NCBI GenBank assembly: GCA_022605955.1
Contig: JAKCOZ010000649.1
Location: 37,809 to 101,808 of the forward strand
Direction: 5' to 3'
DNA: 64,000 nt
DNA from: Rallus limicola
Lineage: Eukaryota; Chordata; Aves; Gruiformes; Rallidae
Shown in pieces: positions 46,437 through 59,308 of this stretch. A program made the position numbers and the translations under genes. Numbering within the stretch: the first letter of the stretch is position 1; each line of letters begins with the position of its first letter. A model generated the notes under the pieces. It was given only the letters and a program-made list of their open reading frames with translations. It ran no database searches and was not told the DNA's origin.

Positions 46437-48020
46437 ATGCCTATCAGGCCTAGCTTCTTTACTATGGGAGTTATTGCTGGACGTTTAGCATGTTTTGAAC
46501 TGCAGTCTGCTAGGGCCGAGAAAAGCACCGTAGGAGGTTCCAGGCATGTTCCCTCTTTCCAGGCAAAGGAAAAGGCTGAGAGCCAAAGTGACAGGGTCTG
46601 CTCGTGTGTCCTGTTAGGAGGTTTCAGACAAGCTATGCCTTTCAGGCCTAGCTTCTTTACTTTGGGAGCTATTGCTGGACGTTTAGCATGTTTTGAACTG
46701 CAGTCTGCTAGGGCCGAGAAAAGCACCGTAGGAGGTTCCAGGCATGTTCCCTCTTTCCAGGCAAAGGAAAAGGCTGAGAGCCAAAGTGACAGGGTCTGCT
46801 CGTGTGTCCTGTTAGGAGGTTTCAGACAAGCTATGCCTCTCAGGCCTAGCTTCTTTACTTTGGGAGCTATTGCTGGACGTTTAGCATGTTTTGAACTGCA
46901 GTCTGCTAGGGCCGAGAAAAGCACCGTAGGAGGTTCCAGGCATGTTCCCTCTTTCCAGGCAAAGGAAAAGGCTGAGAGCCAAAGTGACAGGGTCTGCTCG
47001 TGTGTCCTGTTAGGAGGTTTCAGACAAGCTATGCCTTTCAGGCCTAGCTTCTTTACTTTGGGAGTTATAGCTGGACGTTTAGCATGTTTTGAACTGCAGT
47101 CTGCTAGGGCCGAGAAAAGCACCGTAGGAGGTTCCAGGCATGTTCCCTCTTTCCAGGCAAAGGAAAAGGCTGAGAGCCAAAGTGACAGGGTCTGCTCGTG
47201 TGTCCTGTTAGGAGGTTTCAGACAAGCTATGCCTTTCAGGCCTAGCTTCTTTACTTTGGGAGTTATTGCTGGACGTTTAGCATGTTTTGAACTGCAGTCT
47301 GCTAGGGCCGAGAAAAGCACCGTAGGAGGTTCCAGGCATGTTCCCTCTTTCCAGGCAAAGGAAAAGGCTGAGAGCCAAAGTGACAGGGTCTGCTCGTGTG
47401 TCCTGTTAGGAGGTTTCAGACAAGCTATGCCTTTCAGGCCTAGCTTCTTTACTTTGGGAGTTATTGCTGGACGTTTAGCATGTTTTGAACTGCAGTCTGC
47501 TAGGGCCGAGAAAAGCACCGTAGGAGGTTCCAGGCATGTTCCCTCTTTCCAGGCAAAGGAAAAGGCTGAGAGCCAAAGTGACAGGGTCTGCTCGTGTGTC
47601 CTGTTAGGAGGTTTCAGACAAGCTATGCCTTTCAGGCCTAGCTTCTTTACTTTGGGAGCTATTGCTGGACGTTTAGCATGTTTTGAACTGCAGTCTGCTA
47701 GGGCCGAGAAAAGCACCGTAGGAGGTTCCAGGCATGTTCCCTCTTTCCAGGCAAAGGAAAAGGCTGAGAGCCAAAGTGACAGGGTCTGCTCGTGTGTCCT
47801 GTTAGGAGGTTTCAGACAAGCTATGCCTTTCAGGCCTAGCTTCTTTACTTTGGGAGCTATTGCTGGACGTTTAGCATGTTTTGAACTGCAGTCTGCTAGG
47901 GCCGAGAAAAGCACCGTAGGAGGTTCCAGGCATGTTCCCTCTTTCCAGGCAAAGGAAAAGGCTGAGAGCCAAAGTGACAGGGTCTGCTCGTGTGTCCTGT
48001 TAGGAGGTTTCAGACAAGCT
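46437..48020 (+). repeat. PI octamer module, copy 2 (1584 bp)
   Basis: PI, A, L/A, ata, V, V, A, A, as at 13379 and 57725. It is followed by PI, V, A at 48021. Confidence 0.93.
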
Positions 48021-49406
48021 ATGCCTATCAGGCCTAGCTTCTTTACTATGGGAGTTATTGCTGGACGTTTAGCATGTTTTGAACTGCAGTCTGCTAGGGC
48101 CGAGAAAAGCACCGTAGGAGGTTCCAGGCATGTTCCCTCTTTCCAGGCAAAGGAAAAGGCTGAGAGCCAAAGTGACAGGGTCTGCTCGTGTGTCCTGTTA
48201 GGAGGTTTCAGACAAGCTATGCCTTTCAGGCCTAGCTTCTTTACTTTGGGAGTTATTGCTGGACGTTTAGCATGTTTTGAACTGCAGTCTGCTAGGGCCG
48301 AGAAAAGCACCGTAGGAGGTTCCAGGCATGTTCCCTCTTTCCAGGCAAAGGAAAAGGCTGAGAGCCAAAGTGACAGGGTCTGCTCGTGTGTCCTGTTAGG
48401 AGGTTTCAGACAAGCTATGCCTTTCAGGCCTAGCTTCTTTACTTTGGGAGCTATTGCTGGACGTTTAGCATGTTTTGAACTGCAGTCTGCTAGGGCCGAG
48501 AAAAGCACCGTAGGAGGTTCCAGGCATGTTCCCTCTTTCCAGGCAAAGGAAAAGGCTGAGAGCCAAAGTGACAGGGTCTGCTCGTGTGTCCTGTTAGGAG
48601 GTTTCACACAAGCTATGCCTCTCAGGCCTAGCTTCTTTACTTTGGGAGCTATTGCTGGACGTTTAGCATGTTTTGAACTGCAGTCTGCTAGGGCCGAGAA
48701 AAGCACCGTAGGAGGTTCCAGGCATGTTCCCTCTTTCCAGGCAAAGGAAAAGGCTGAGAGCCAAAGTGACAGGGTCTGCTCGTGTGTCCTGTTAGGAGGT
48801 TTCAGACAAGCTATGCCTTTCAGGCCTAGCTTCTTTACTTTGGGAGTTATAGCTGGACGTTTAGCATGTTTTGAACTGCAGTCTGCTAGGGCCGAGAAAA
48901 GCACCGTAGGAGGTTCCAGGCATGTTCCCTCTTTCCAGGCAAAGGAAAAGGCTGAGAGCCAAAGTGACAGGGTCTGCTCGTGTGTCCTGTTAGGAGGTTT
49001 CAGACAAGCTATGCCTTTCAGGCCTAGCTTCTTTACTTTGGGAGTTATTGCTGGACGTTTAGCATGTTTTGAACTGCAGTCTGCTAGGGCCGAGAAAAGC
49101 ACCGTAGGAGGTTCCAGGCATGTTCCCTCTTTCCAGGCAAAGGAAAAGGCTGAGAGCCAAAGTGACAGGGTCTGCTTGTGTGTCCTGTTAGGAGGTTTCA
49201 GACAAGCTATGCCTTTCAGGCCTAGCTTCTTTACTTTGGGAGTTATTGCTGGACGTTTAGCATGTTTTGAACTGCAGTCTGCTAGGGCCGAGAAAAGCAC
49301 CGTAGGAGGTTCCAGGCATGTTCCCTCTTTCCAGGCAAAGGAAAAGGCTGAGAGCCAAAGTGACAGGGTCTGCTCGTGTGTCCTGTTAGGAGGTTTCAGA
49401 CAAGCT
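48021..49406 (+). repeat. PI-led heptamer (PI, V, A, L/A, ata, V, V)
   Basis: Starts like the second part of the 22-mer (PI, V, A) but continues as the octamer module (L, ata, V, V), so it looks like a fusion between the two module types at monomer 48615, which is preceded by the private TTTCACACAAG. A CpG change, TGCTTGTG, is at 49177. Confidence 0.85.
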
Positions 49407-50199
49407 AAGCCTTTCAGGCCTAGCTTCTTTACTTTGGGAGTTTATTGCTGGACGTTTAGCATGTTTTGAACTGCAGTCTGCTAGGGCCGAGAAAAGCACC
49501 GTAGGAGGTTCCAGGCATGTTCCCTCTTTCCAGGCAAAGGAAAAGGCTGAGAGCCAAAGTGACAGGGTCTGCTCGTGTGTCCTGTTAGGAGGTTTCAGAC
49601 AAGCTATGCCTTTCAGGCCTAGCTTCTTTACTTTGGGAGTGATTGCTGGACGTTTAGCATGTTTTGAACTGCAGTCTGCTAGGGCCGAGAAAAGCACCGT
49701 AGGAGGTTCCAGGCATGTTCCCTCTTTCCAGGCAAAGGAAAAGGCTGAGAGCCAAAGTGACAGGGTCTGCTCGTGTGTCCTGTTAGGAGGTTTCAGACAA
49801 GCTATGCCTTTCAGGCCTAGTTTCTTTACTTTGGGAGTTATTGCTGGACGTTTAGCATGTTTTGAACTGCAGTCTGCTAGGGCCGAGAAAAGCACCGTAG
49901 GAGGTTCCAGGCATGTTCCCTCTTTCCAGGCAAAGGAAAAGGCTGAGAGCCAAAGTGACAGGGTCTGCTCGTGTGTCCTGTTAGGAGGTTTCAGACAAGC
50001 TATGCCTTTCAGGCCTAGCTTCTTTACTTTGGGAGTTATTACTGGACGTTTAGCATGTTTTGAACTGCAGTCTGCTAGGGCCGAGAAAAGCACCGTAGGA
50101 GGTTCCAGGCATGTTCCCTCTTTCCAGGCAAAGGAAAAGGCTGAGAGCCAAAGTGACAGGGTCTGCTCGTGTGTCCTGTTAGGAGGTTTCAGACAAGCT
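49407..50199 (+). repeat. P1 tetramer, copy 2 (793 bp), first of a tandem pair
   Basis: P1 (extra T in 49441-49443), V with GTG at 34-36, V with AGT at 16-18 (CCTAGTTTC), act. The AGT is absent from copy 1 (33171) but shared with copy 3, so copies 2 and 3 descend from one local duplication. Confidence 0.95.
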
Positions 50200-50992
50200 A
50201 AGCCTTTCAGGCCTAGCTTCTTTACTTTGGGAGTTTATTGCTGGACGTTTAGCATGTTTTGAACTGCAGTCTGCTAGGGCCGAGAAAAGCACCGTAGGAG
50301 GTTCCAGGCATGTTCCCTCTTTCCAGGCAAAGGAAAAGGCTGAGAGCCAAAGTGACAGGGTCTGCTCGTGTGTCCTGTTAGGAGGTTTCAGACAAGCTAT
50401 GCCTTTCAGGCCTAGCTTCTTTACTTTGGGAGTGATTGCTGGACGTTTAGCATGTTTTGAACTGCAGTCTGCTAGGGCCGAGAAAAGCACCGTAGGAGGT
50501 TCCAGGCATGTTCCCTCTTTCCAGGCAAAGGAAAAGGCTGAGAGCCAAAGTGACAGGGTCTGCTCGTGTGTCCTGTTAGGAGGTTTCAGACAAGCTATGC
50601 CTTTCAGGCCTAGTTTCTTTACTTTGGGAGTTATTGCTGGACGTTTAGCATGTTTTGAACTGCAGTCTGCTAGGGCCGAGAAAAGCACCGTAGGAGGTTC
50701 CAGGCATGTTCCCTCTTTCCAGGCAAAGGAAAAGGCTGAGAGCCAAAGTGACAGGGTCTGCTCGTGTGTCCTGTTAGGAGGTTTCAGACAAGCTATGCCT
50801 TTCAGGCCTAGCTTCTTTACTTTGGGAGTTATTACTGGACGTTTAGCATGTTTTGAACTGCAGTCTGCTAGGGCCGAGAAAAGCACCGTAGGAGGTTCCA
50901 GGCATGTTCCCTCTTTCCAGGCAAAGGAAAAGGCTGAGAGCCAAAGTGACAGGGTCTGCTCGTGTGTCCTGTTAGGAGGTTTCAGACAAGCT
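50200..50992 (+). repeat. P1 tetramer, copy 3 (793 bp), second of the pair
   Basis: Agrees with 49407-50199 at every position I compared, including the extra T (50234-50236) and CCTAGTTTC. It is the clearest recent tandem duplication in the window. Confidence 0.95.
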
Positions 50993-53962
50993 ATGCCTTT
51001 CAGGCCTAGCTTCTTTACTTTGGGAGCTATTGCTGGACGTTTAGCATGTTTTGAACTGCAGTCTGCTAGGGCCGAGAAAAGCACCGTAGGAGGTTCCAGG
51101 CATGTTCCCTCTTTCCAGGCAAAGGAAAAGGCTGAGAGCCAAAGTGACAGGGTCTGCTCGTGTGTCCTGTTAGGAGGTTTCAGACAAGCTATGCCTTTCA
51201 GGCCTAGCTTCTTTACTTTGGGAGCTATTGCTGGACGTTTAGCATGTTTTGAACTGCAGTCTGCTAGGGCCGAGAAAAGCACCGTAGGAGGTTCCAGGCA
51301 TGTTCCCTCTTTCCAGGCAAAGGAAAAGGCTGAGAGCCAAAGTGACAGGGTCTGCTCGTGTGTCCTGTTAGGAGGTTTCAGACAAGCTATGCCTTTCAGG
51401 CCTAGCTTCTTTACTTTGGGAGCTATTGCTGGACGTTTAGCATGTTTTGAACTGCAGTCTGCTAGGGCCGAGAAAAGCACCGTAGGAGGTTCCAGGCATG
51501 TTCCCTCTTTCCAGGCAAAGGAAAAGGCTGAGAGCCAAAGTGACAGGGTCTGCTCGTGTGTCCTGTTAGGAGGTTTCAGACAAGCTATGCCTCTCAGGCC
51601 TAGCTTCTTTACTTTGGGAGCTATTGCTGGACGTTTAGCATGTTTTGAACTGCAGTCTGCTAGGGCCGAGAAAAGCACCGTAGGAGGTTCCAGGCATGTT
51701 CCCTCTTTCCAGGCAAAGGAAAAGGCTGAGAGCCAAAGTGACAGGGTCTGCTCGTGTGTCCTGTTAGGAGGTTTCAGACAAGCTATGCCTTTCAGGCCTA
51801 GCTTCTTTACTTTGGGAGTTATTGCTGGACGTTTAGCATGTTTTGAACTGCAGTCTGCTAGGGCCGAGAAAAGCACCGTAGGAGGTTCCAGGCATGTTCC
51901 CTCTTTCCAGGCAAAGGAAAAGGCTGAGAGCCAAAGTGACAGGGTCTGCTCGTGTGTCCTGTTAGGAGGTTTCAGACAAGCTATGCCTTTCAGGCCTAGC
52001 TTCTTTACTTTGGGAGCTATTGCTGGACGTTTAGCATGTTTTGAACTGCAGTCTGCTAGGGCCGAGAAAAGCACCGTAGGAGGTTCCAGGCATGTTCCCT
52101 CTTTCCAGGCAAAGGAAAAGGCTGAGAGCCAAAGTGACAGGGTCTGCTCGTGTGTCCTGTTAGGAGGTTTCAGACAAGCTATGCCTTTCAGGCCTAGCTT
52201 CTTTACTTTGGGAGCTATTGCTGGACGTTTAGCATGTTTTGAACTGCAGTCTGCTAGGGCCGAGAAAAGCACCGTAGGAGGTTCCAGGCATGTTCCCTCT
52301 TTCCAGGCAAAGGAAAAGGCTGAGAGCCAAAGTGACAGGGTCTGCTCGTGTGTCCTGTTAGGAGGTTTCAGACAAGCTATGCCTATCAGGCCTAGCTTCT
52401 TTACTATGGGAGTTATTGCTGGACGTTTAGCATGTTTTGAACTGCAGTCTGCTAGGGCCGAGAAAAGCACCGTAGGAGGTTCCAGGCATGTTCCCTCTTT
52501 CCAGGCAAAGGAAAAGGCTGAGAGCCAAAGTGACAGGGTCTGCTCGTGTGTCCTGTTAGGAGGTTTCAGACAAGCTATGCCTTTCAGGCCTAGCTTCTTT
52601 ACTTTGGGAGTTATTGCTGGACGTTTAGCATGTTTTGAACTGCAGTCTGCTAGGGCCGAGAAAAGCACCGTAGGAGGTTCCAGGCATGTTCCCTCTTTCC
52701 AGGCAAAGGAAAAGGCTGAGAGCCAAAGTGACAGGGTCTGCTCGTGTGTCCTGTTAGGAGGTTTCAGACAAGCTATGCCTTTCAGGCCTAGCTTCTTTAC
52801 TTTGGGAGCTATTGCTGGACGTTTAGCATGTTTTGAACTGCAGTCTGCTAGGGCCGAGAAAAGCACCGTAGGAGGTTCCAGGCATGTTCCCTCTTTCCAG
52901 GCAAAGGAAAAGGCTGAGAGCCAAAGTGACAGGGTCTGCTCGTGTGTCCTGTTAGGAGGTTTCAGACAAGCTATGCCTTTCAGGCCTCTCTTCTTTACTT
53001 TGGGAGCTATTGCTGGACGTTTAGCATGTTTTGAACTGCAGTCTGCTAAGGCCGAGAAAAGCACCGTAGGAGGTTCCAGGCATGTTCCCTCTTTCCAGGC
53101 AAAGGAAAAGGCTGAGAGCCAAAGTGACAGGGTCTGCTCGTGTGTCCTGTTAGGAGGTTTCAGACAAGCTATGCCTTTCAGGCCTCTCTTCTTTACTTTG
53201 GGAGCTATTGCTGGACGTTTAGCATGTTTTGAACTGCAGTCTGCTAAGGCCGAGAAAAGCACCGTAGGAGGTTCCAGGCATGTTCCCTCTTTCCAGGCAA
53301 AGGAAAAGGTTGAGAGCCAAAGTGACAGGGTCTGCTCGTGTGTCCTGTTAGGAGGTTTCAGACAAGCTATGCCTTTCAGGCCTAGCTTCTTTACTTTGGG
53401 AGTTATTGCTGGACGTTTAGCATGTTTTGAACTGCAGTCTGCTAGGGCCGAGAAAAGCACCGTAGGAGGTTCCAGGCATGTTCCCTCTTTCCAGGCAAAG
53501 GAAAAGGCTGAGAGCCAAAGTGACAGGGTCTGCTCGTGTGTCCTGTTAGGAGGTTTCAGACAAGCTATGCCTTTCAGGCCTAGCTTCTTTACTTTGGGAG
53601 CTATTGCTGGACGTTTAGCATATTTTGAACTGCAGTCTGCTAGGGCCGAGAAAAGCACCGTAGGAGGTTCCAGGCATGTTCCCTCTTTCCAGGCAAAGGA
53701 AAAGGCTGAGAGCCAAAGTGACAGGGTCTGCTCGTGTGTCCTGTTAGGAGGTTTCAGACAAGCTATGCCTTTCAGGCCTAGCTTCTTTACTTTGGGAGCT
53801 ATTGCTGGACGTTTAGCATGTTTTGAACTGCAGTCTGCTAGGGCCGAGAAAAGCACCGTAGGAGGTTCCAGGCATGTTCCCTCTTTCCAGGCAAAGGAAA
53901 AGGCTGAGAGCCAAAGTGACAGGGTCTGCTCGTGTGTCCTGTTAGGAGGTTTCAGACAAGCT
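50993..53962 (+). repeat. 15-monomer block related to the 22-mer
   Basis: Order: A, A, A, L/A, V, A, A, PI, V, A, PL, PL (followed by AAAGGTTGAG), V, A (AGCATATTTT), A. It parallels 33567-36536 but lacks the ata and one V after L, and has the full PL pair. Confidence 0.85.
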
Positions 53963-55744
53963 ATGCCTATCAGGCCTAGCTTCTTTACTATGGGAGTTAT
54001 TGCTGGACGTTTAGCATGTTTTGAACTGCAGTCTGCTAGGGCCGAGAAAAGCACCGTAGGAGGTTCCAGGCATGTTCCCTCTTTCCAGGCAAAGGAAAAG
54101 GCTGAGAGCCAAAGTGACAGGGTCTGCTCGTGTGTCCTGTTAGGAGGTTTCAGACAAGCTATGCCTTTCAGGCCTAGCTTCTTTACTTTGGGAGCTATTG
54201 CTGGACAGTTAGCATGTTTTGAACTGCAGTCTGCTAGGGCCGAGAAAAGCACCGTAGGAGGTTCCAGGCATGTTCCCTCTTTCCAGGCAAAGGAAAAGGC
54301 TGAGAGCCAAAGTGACAGGGTCTGCTTGTGTGTCCTGTTAGGAGGTTTCAGACAAGCTATGCCTCTCAGGCCTAGCTTCTTTACTTTGGGAGCTATTGCT
54401 GGACGTTTAGCATGTTTTGAACTGCAGTCTGCTAGGGCCGAGAAAAGCACCGTAGGAGGTTCCAGGCATGTTCCCTCTTTCCAGGCAAAGGAAAAGGCTG
54501 AGAGCCAAAGTGACAGGGTCTGCTCGTGTGTCCTGTTAGGAGGTTTCAGACAAGCTATGCCTTTCAGGCCTCTCTTCTTTACTTTGGGAGCTATTGCTGG
54601 ACGTTTAGCATGTTTTGAACTGCAGTCTGCTAAGGCCGAGAAAAGCACCGTAGGAGGTTCCAGGCATGTTCCCTCTTTCCAGGCAAAGGAAAAGGCTGAG
54701 AGCCAAAGTGACAGGGTCTGCTCGTGTGTCCTGTTAGGAGGTTTCAGACAAGCTATGCCTTTCAGGCCTCTCTTCTTTACTTTGGGAGCTATTGCTGGAC
54801 GTTTAGCATGTTTTGAACTGCAGTCTGCTAAGGCCGAGAAAAGCACCGTAGGAGGTTCCAGGCATGTTCCCTCTTTCCAGGCAAAGGAAAAGGCTGAGAG
54901 CCAAAGTGACAGGGTCTGCTCGTGTGTCCTGTTAGGAGGTTTCAGACAAGCTATGCCTTTCAGGCCTAGCTTCTTTACTTTGGGAGTTATTGCTGGACGT
55001 TTAGCATGTTTTGAACTGCAGTCTGCTAGGGCCGAGAAAAGCACCGTAGGAGGTTCCAGGCATGTTCCCTCTTTCCAGGCAAAGGAAAAGGCTGAGAGCC
55101 AAAGTGACAGGGTCTGCTCGTGTGTCCTGTTAGGAGGTTTCAGACAAGCTATGCCTTTCAGGCCTAGCTTCTTTACTTTGGGAGTTATTGCTGGACGTTT
55201 AGCATGTTTTGAACTGCAGTCTGCTAGGGCCGAGAAAAGCACCGTAGGAGGTTCCAGGCATGTTCCCTCTTTCCAGGCAAAGGAAAAGGCTGAGAGCCAA
55301 AGTGACAGGGTCTGCTCGTGTGTCCTGTTAGGAGGTTTCAGACAAGCTATGCCTTTCAGGCCTAGCTTCTTTACTTTGGGAGCTATTGCTGGATGTTTAG
55401 CATGTTTTGAACTGCAGTCTGCTAGGGCCGAGAAAAGCACCGTAGGAGGTTCCAGGCATGTTCCCTCTTTCCAGGCAAAGGAAAAGGCTGAGAGCCAAAG
55501 TGACACGGTCTGCTCGTGTGTCCTGTTAGGAGGTTTCAGACAAGCTATGCCTTTCATGCCTAGCTTCTTTACTTTGGGAGTTATTGCTGGACGTTTAGCA
55601 TGTTTTGAACTGCAGTCTGCTAGGGCCGAGAAAAGCACCGTAGGAGGTTCCAGGCATGTTCCCTCTTTCCAGGCAAAGGAAAAGGCTGAGAGCCAAAGTG
55701 ACAGGGTCTGCTCGTGTGTCCTGTTAGGAGGTTTCAGACAAGCT
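53963..55744 (+). repeat. PI-led nonamer (1782 bp)
   Basis: PI, A (GGACAGTTA; then TGCTTGTG at 54327), L/A, PL, PL, V, V, A-C-acgg, FM. This is the 22-mer order with the stretch between L and PL removed: L is joined directly to PL. Confidence 0.9.
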
Positions 55745-57724
55745 ATGCCTATCAGGCCTAGCTTCTTTACTATGGGAGTTATTGCTGGACGTTTAGCATG
55801 TTTTGAACTGCAGTCTGCTAGGGCCGAGAAAAGCACCGTAGGAGGTTCCAGGCATGTTCCCTCTTTCCAGGCAAAGGAAAAGGCTGAGAGCCAAAGTGAC
55901 AGGGTCTGCTCGTGTGTCCTGTTAGGAGGTTTCAGACAAGCTATGCCTTTCAGGCCTAGCTTCTTTACTTTGGGAGCTATTGCTGGACGTTTAGCATGTT
56001 TTGAACTGCAGTCTGCTAGGGCCGAGAAAAGCACCGTAGGAGGTTCCAGGCATGTTCCCTCTTTCCAGGCAAAGGAAAAGGCTGAGAGCCAAAGTGACAG
56101 GGTCTGCTCGTGTGTCCTGTTAGGAGGTTTCAGACAAGCTATGCCTCTCAGGCCTAGCTTCTTTACTTTGGGAGCTATTGCTGGACGTTTAGCATGTTTT
56201 GAACTGCAGTCTGCTAGGGCCGAGAAAAGCACCGTAGGAGGTTCCAGGCATGTTCCCTCTTTCCAGGCAAAGGAAAAGGCTGAGAGCCAAAGTGACAGGG
56301 TCTGCTCGTGTGTCCTGTTAGGAGGTTTCAGACAAGCTATGCCTTTCAGGCCTCTCTTCTTTACTTTGGGAGCTATTGCTGGACGTTTAGCATGTTTTGA
56401 ACTGCAGTCTGCTAAGGCCGAGAAAAGCACCGTAGGAGGTTCCAGGCATGTTCCCTCTTTCCAGGCAAAGGAAAAGGCTGAGAGCCAAAGTGACAGGGTC
56501 TGCTCGTGTGTCCTGTTAGGAGGTTTCAGACAAGCTATGCCTTTCAGGCCTCTCTTCTTTACTTTGGGAGCTATTGCTGGACGTTTAGCATGTTTTGAAC
56601 TGCAGTCTGCTAAGGCCGAGAAAAGCACCGTAGGAGGTTCCAGGCATGTTCCCTCTTTCCAGGCAAAGGAAAAGGCTGAGAGCCAAAGTGACAGGGTCTG
56701 CTCGTGTGTCCTGTTAGGAGGTTTCAGACAAGCTATGCCTTTCAGGCCTAGCTTCTTTACTTTGGGAGTTATTGCTGGACGTTTAGCATGTTTTGAACTG
56801 CAGTCTGCTAGGGCCGAGAAAAGCACCGTAGGAGGTTCCAGGCATGTTCCCTCTTTCCAGGCAAAGGAAAAGGCTGAGAGCCAAAGTGACAGGGTCTGCT
56901 CGTGTGTCCTGTTAGGAGGTTTCAGACAAGCTATGCCTTTCATGCCTAGCTTCTTTACTTTGGGAGTTATTGCTGGACGTTTAGCATGTTTTGAACTGCA
57001 GTCTGCTAGGGCCGAGAAAAGCACCGTAGGAGGTTCCAGGCATGTTCCCTCTTTCCAGGCAAAGGAAAAGGCTGAGAGCCAAAGTGACAGGGTCTGCTCG
57101 TGTGTCCTGTTAGGAGGTTTCAGACAAGCTATGCCTTTCAGGCCTAGCTTCTTTACTTTGGGAGTTATTACTGGACGTTTAGCATGTTTTGAACTGCAGT
57201 CTGCTAGGGCCGAGAAAAGCACCGTAGGAGGTTCCAGGCATGTTCCCTCTTTCCAGGCAAAGGAAAAGGCTGAGAGCCAAAGTGACAGGGTCTGCTCGTG
57301 TGTCCTGTTAGGAGGTTTCAGACAAGCTATGCCTTTCAGGCCTAGCTTCTTTACTTTGGGAGCTATTGCTGGACGTTTAGCATGTTTTGAACTGCAGTCT
57401 GCTAGGGCCGAGAAAAGCACCGTAGGAGGTTCCAGGCATGTTCCCTCTTTCCAGGCAAAGGAAAAGGCTGAGAGCCAAAGTGACAGGGTCTGCTCGTGTG
57501 TCCTGTTAGGAGGTTTCAGACAAGCTATGCCTTTCAGGCCTAGCTTCTTTACTTTGGGAGCTATTGCTGGACGTTTAGCATGTTTTGAACTGCAGTCTGC
57601 TAGGGCCGAGAAAAGCACCGTAGGAGGTTCCAGGCATGTTCCCTCTTTCCAGGCAAAGGAAAAGGCTGAGAGCCAAAGTGACAGGGTCTGCTCGTGTGTC
57701 CTGTTAGGAGGTTTCAGACAAGCT
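55745..57724 (+). repeat. PI-led decamer (1980 bp)
   Basis: PI, A, L/A, PL, PL, V, FM, act, A, A. The first six match 53963-55150. A-C-acgg is missing and act-A-A is added, after which the octamer module follows. Confidence 0.9.
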
Positions 57725-59308
57725 ATGCCTATCAGGCCTAGCTTCTTTACTATGGGAGTTATTGCTGGACGTTTAGCATGTTTTGAACTGCAGTCTGCTA
57801 GGGCCGAGAAAAGCACCGTAGGAGGTTCCAGGCATGTTCCCTCTTTCCAGGCAAAGGAAAAGGCTGAGAGCCAAAGTGACAGGGTCTGCTCGTGTGTCCT
57901 GTTAGGAGGTTTCAGACAAGCTATGCCTTTCAGGCCTAGCTTCTTTACTTTGGGAGCTATTGCTGGACGTTTAGCATGTTTTGAACTGCAGTCTGCTAGG
58001 GCCGAGAAAAGCACCGTAGGAGGTTCCAGGCATGTTCCCTCTTTCCAGGCAAAGGAAAAGGCTGAGAGCCAAAGTGACAGGGTCTGCTCGTGTGTCCTGT
58101 TAGGAGGTTTCAGACAAGCTATGCCTCTCAGGCCTAGCTTCTTTACTTTGGGAGCTATTGCTGGACGTTTAGCATGTTTTGAACTGCAGTCTGCTAGGGC
58201 CGAGAAAAGCACCGTAGGAGGTTCCAGGCATGTTCCCTCTTTCCAGGCAAAGGAAAAGGCTGAGAGCCAAAGTGACAGGGTCTGCTCGTGTGTCCTGTTA
58301 GGAGGTTTCAGACAAGCTATGCCTTTCAGGCCTAGCTTCTTTACTTTGGGAGTTATAGCTGGACGTTTAGCATGTTTTGAACTGCAGTCTGCTAGGGCCG
58401 AGAAAAGCACCGTAGGAGGTTCCAGGCATGTTCCCTCTTTCCAGGCAAAGGAAAAGGCTGAGAGCCAAAGTGACAGGGTCTGCTCGTGTGTCCTGTTAGG
58501 AGGTTTCAGACAAGCTATGCCTTTCAGGCCTAGCTTCTTTACTTTGGGAGTTATTGCTGGACGTTTAGCATGTTTTGAACTGCAGTCTGCTAGGGCCGAG
58601 AAAAGCACCGTAGGAGGTTCCAGGCATGTTCCCTCTTTCCAGGCAAAGGAAAAGGCTGAGAGCCAAAGTGACAGGGTCTGCTCGTGTGTCCTGTTAGGAG
58701 GTTTCAGACAAGCTATGCCTTTCAGGCCTAGCTTCTTTACTTTGGGAGTTATTGCTGGACGTTTAGCATGTTTTGAACTGCAGTCTGCTAGGGCCGAGAA
58801 AAGCACCGTAGGAGGTTCCAGGCATGTTCCCTCTTTCCAGGCAAAGGAAAAGGCTGAGAGCCAAAGTGACAGGGTCTGCTCGTGTGTCCTGTTAGGAGGT
58901 TTCAGACAAGCTATGCCTTTCAGGCCTAGCTTCTTTACTTTGGGAGCTATTGCTGGACGTTTAGCATGTTTTGAACTGCAGTCTGCTAGGGCCGAGAAAA
59001 GCACCGTAGGAGGTTCCAGGCATGTTCCCTCTTTCCAGGCAAAGGAAAAGGCTGAGAGCCAAAGTGACAGGGTCTGCTCGTGTGTCCTGTTAGGAGGTTT
59101 CAGACAAGCTATGCCTTTCAGGCCTAGCTTCTTTACTTTGGGAGCTATTGCTGGACGTTTAGCATGTTTTGAACTGCAGTCTGCTAGGGCCGAGAAAAGC
59201 ACCGTAGGAGGTTCCAGGCATGTTCCCTCTTTCCAGGCAAAGGAAAAGGCTGAGAGCCAAAGTGACAGGGTCTGCTCGTGTGTCCTGTTAGGAGGTTTCA
59301 GACAAGCT
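57725..59308 (+). repeat. PI octamer module, copy 3 (1584 bp)
   Basis: PI, A, L/A, ata, V, V, A, A, followed by PI, V at 59309. Preceded by FM, act, A, A, as in the 22-mer, where FM, V, V, act, A, A precede it. Confidence 0.93.
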
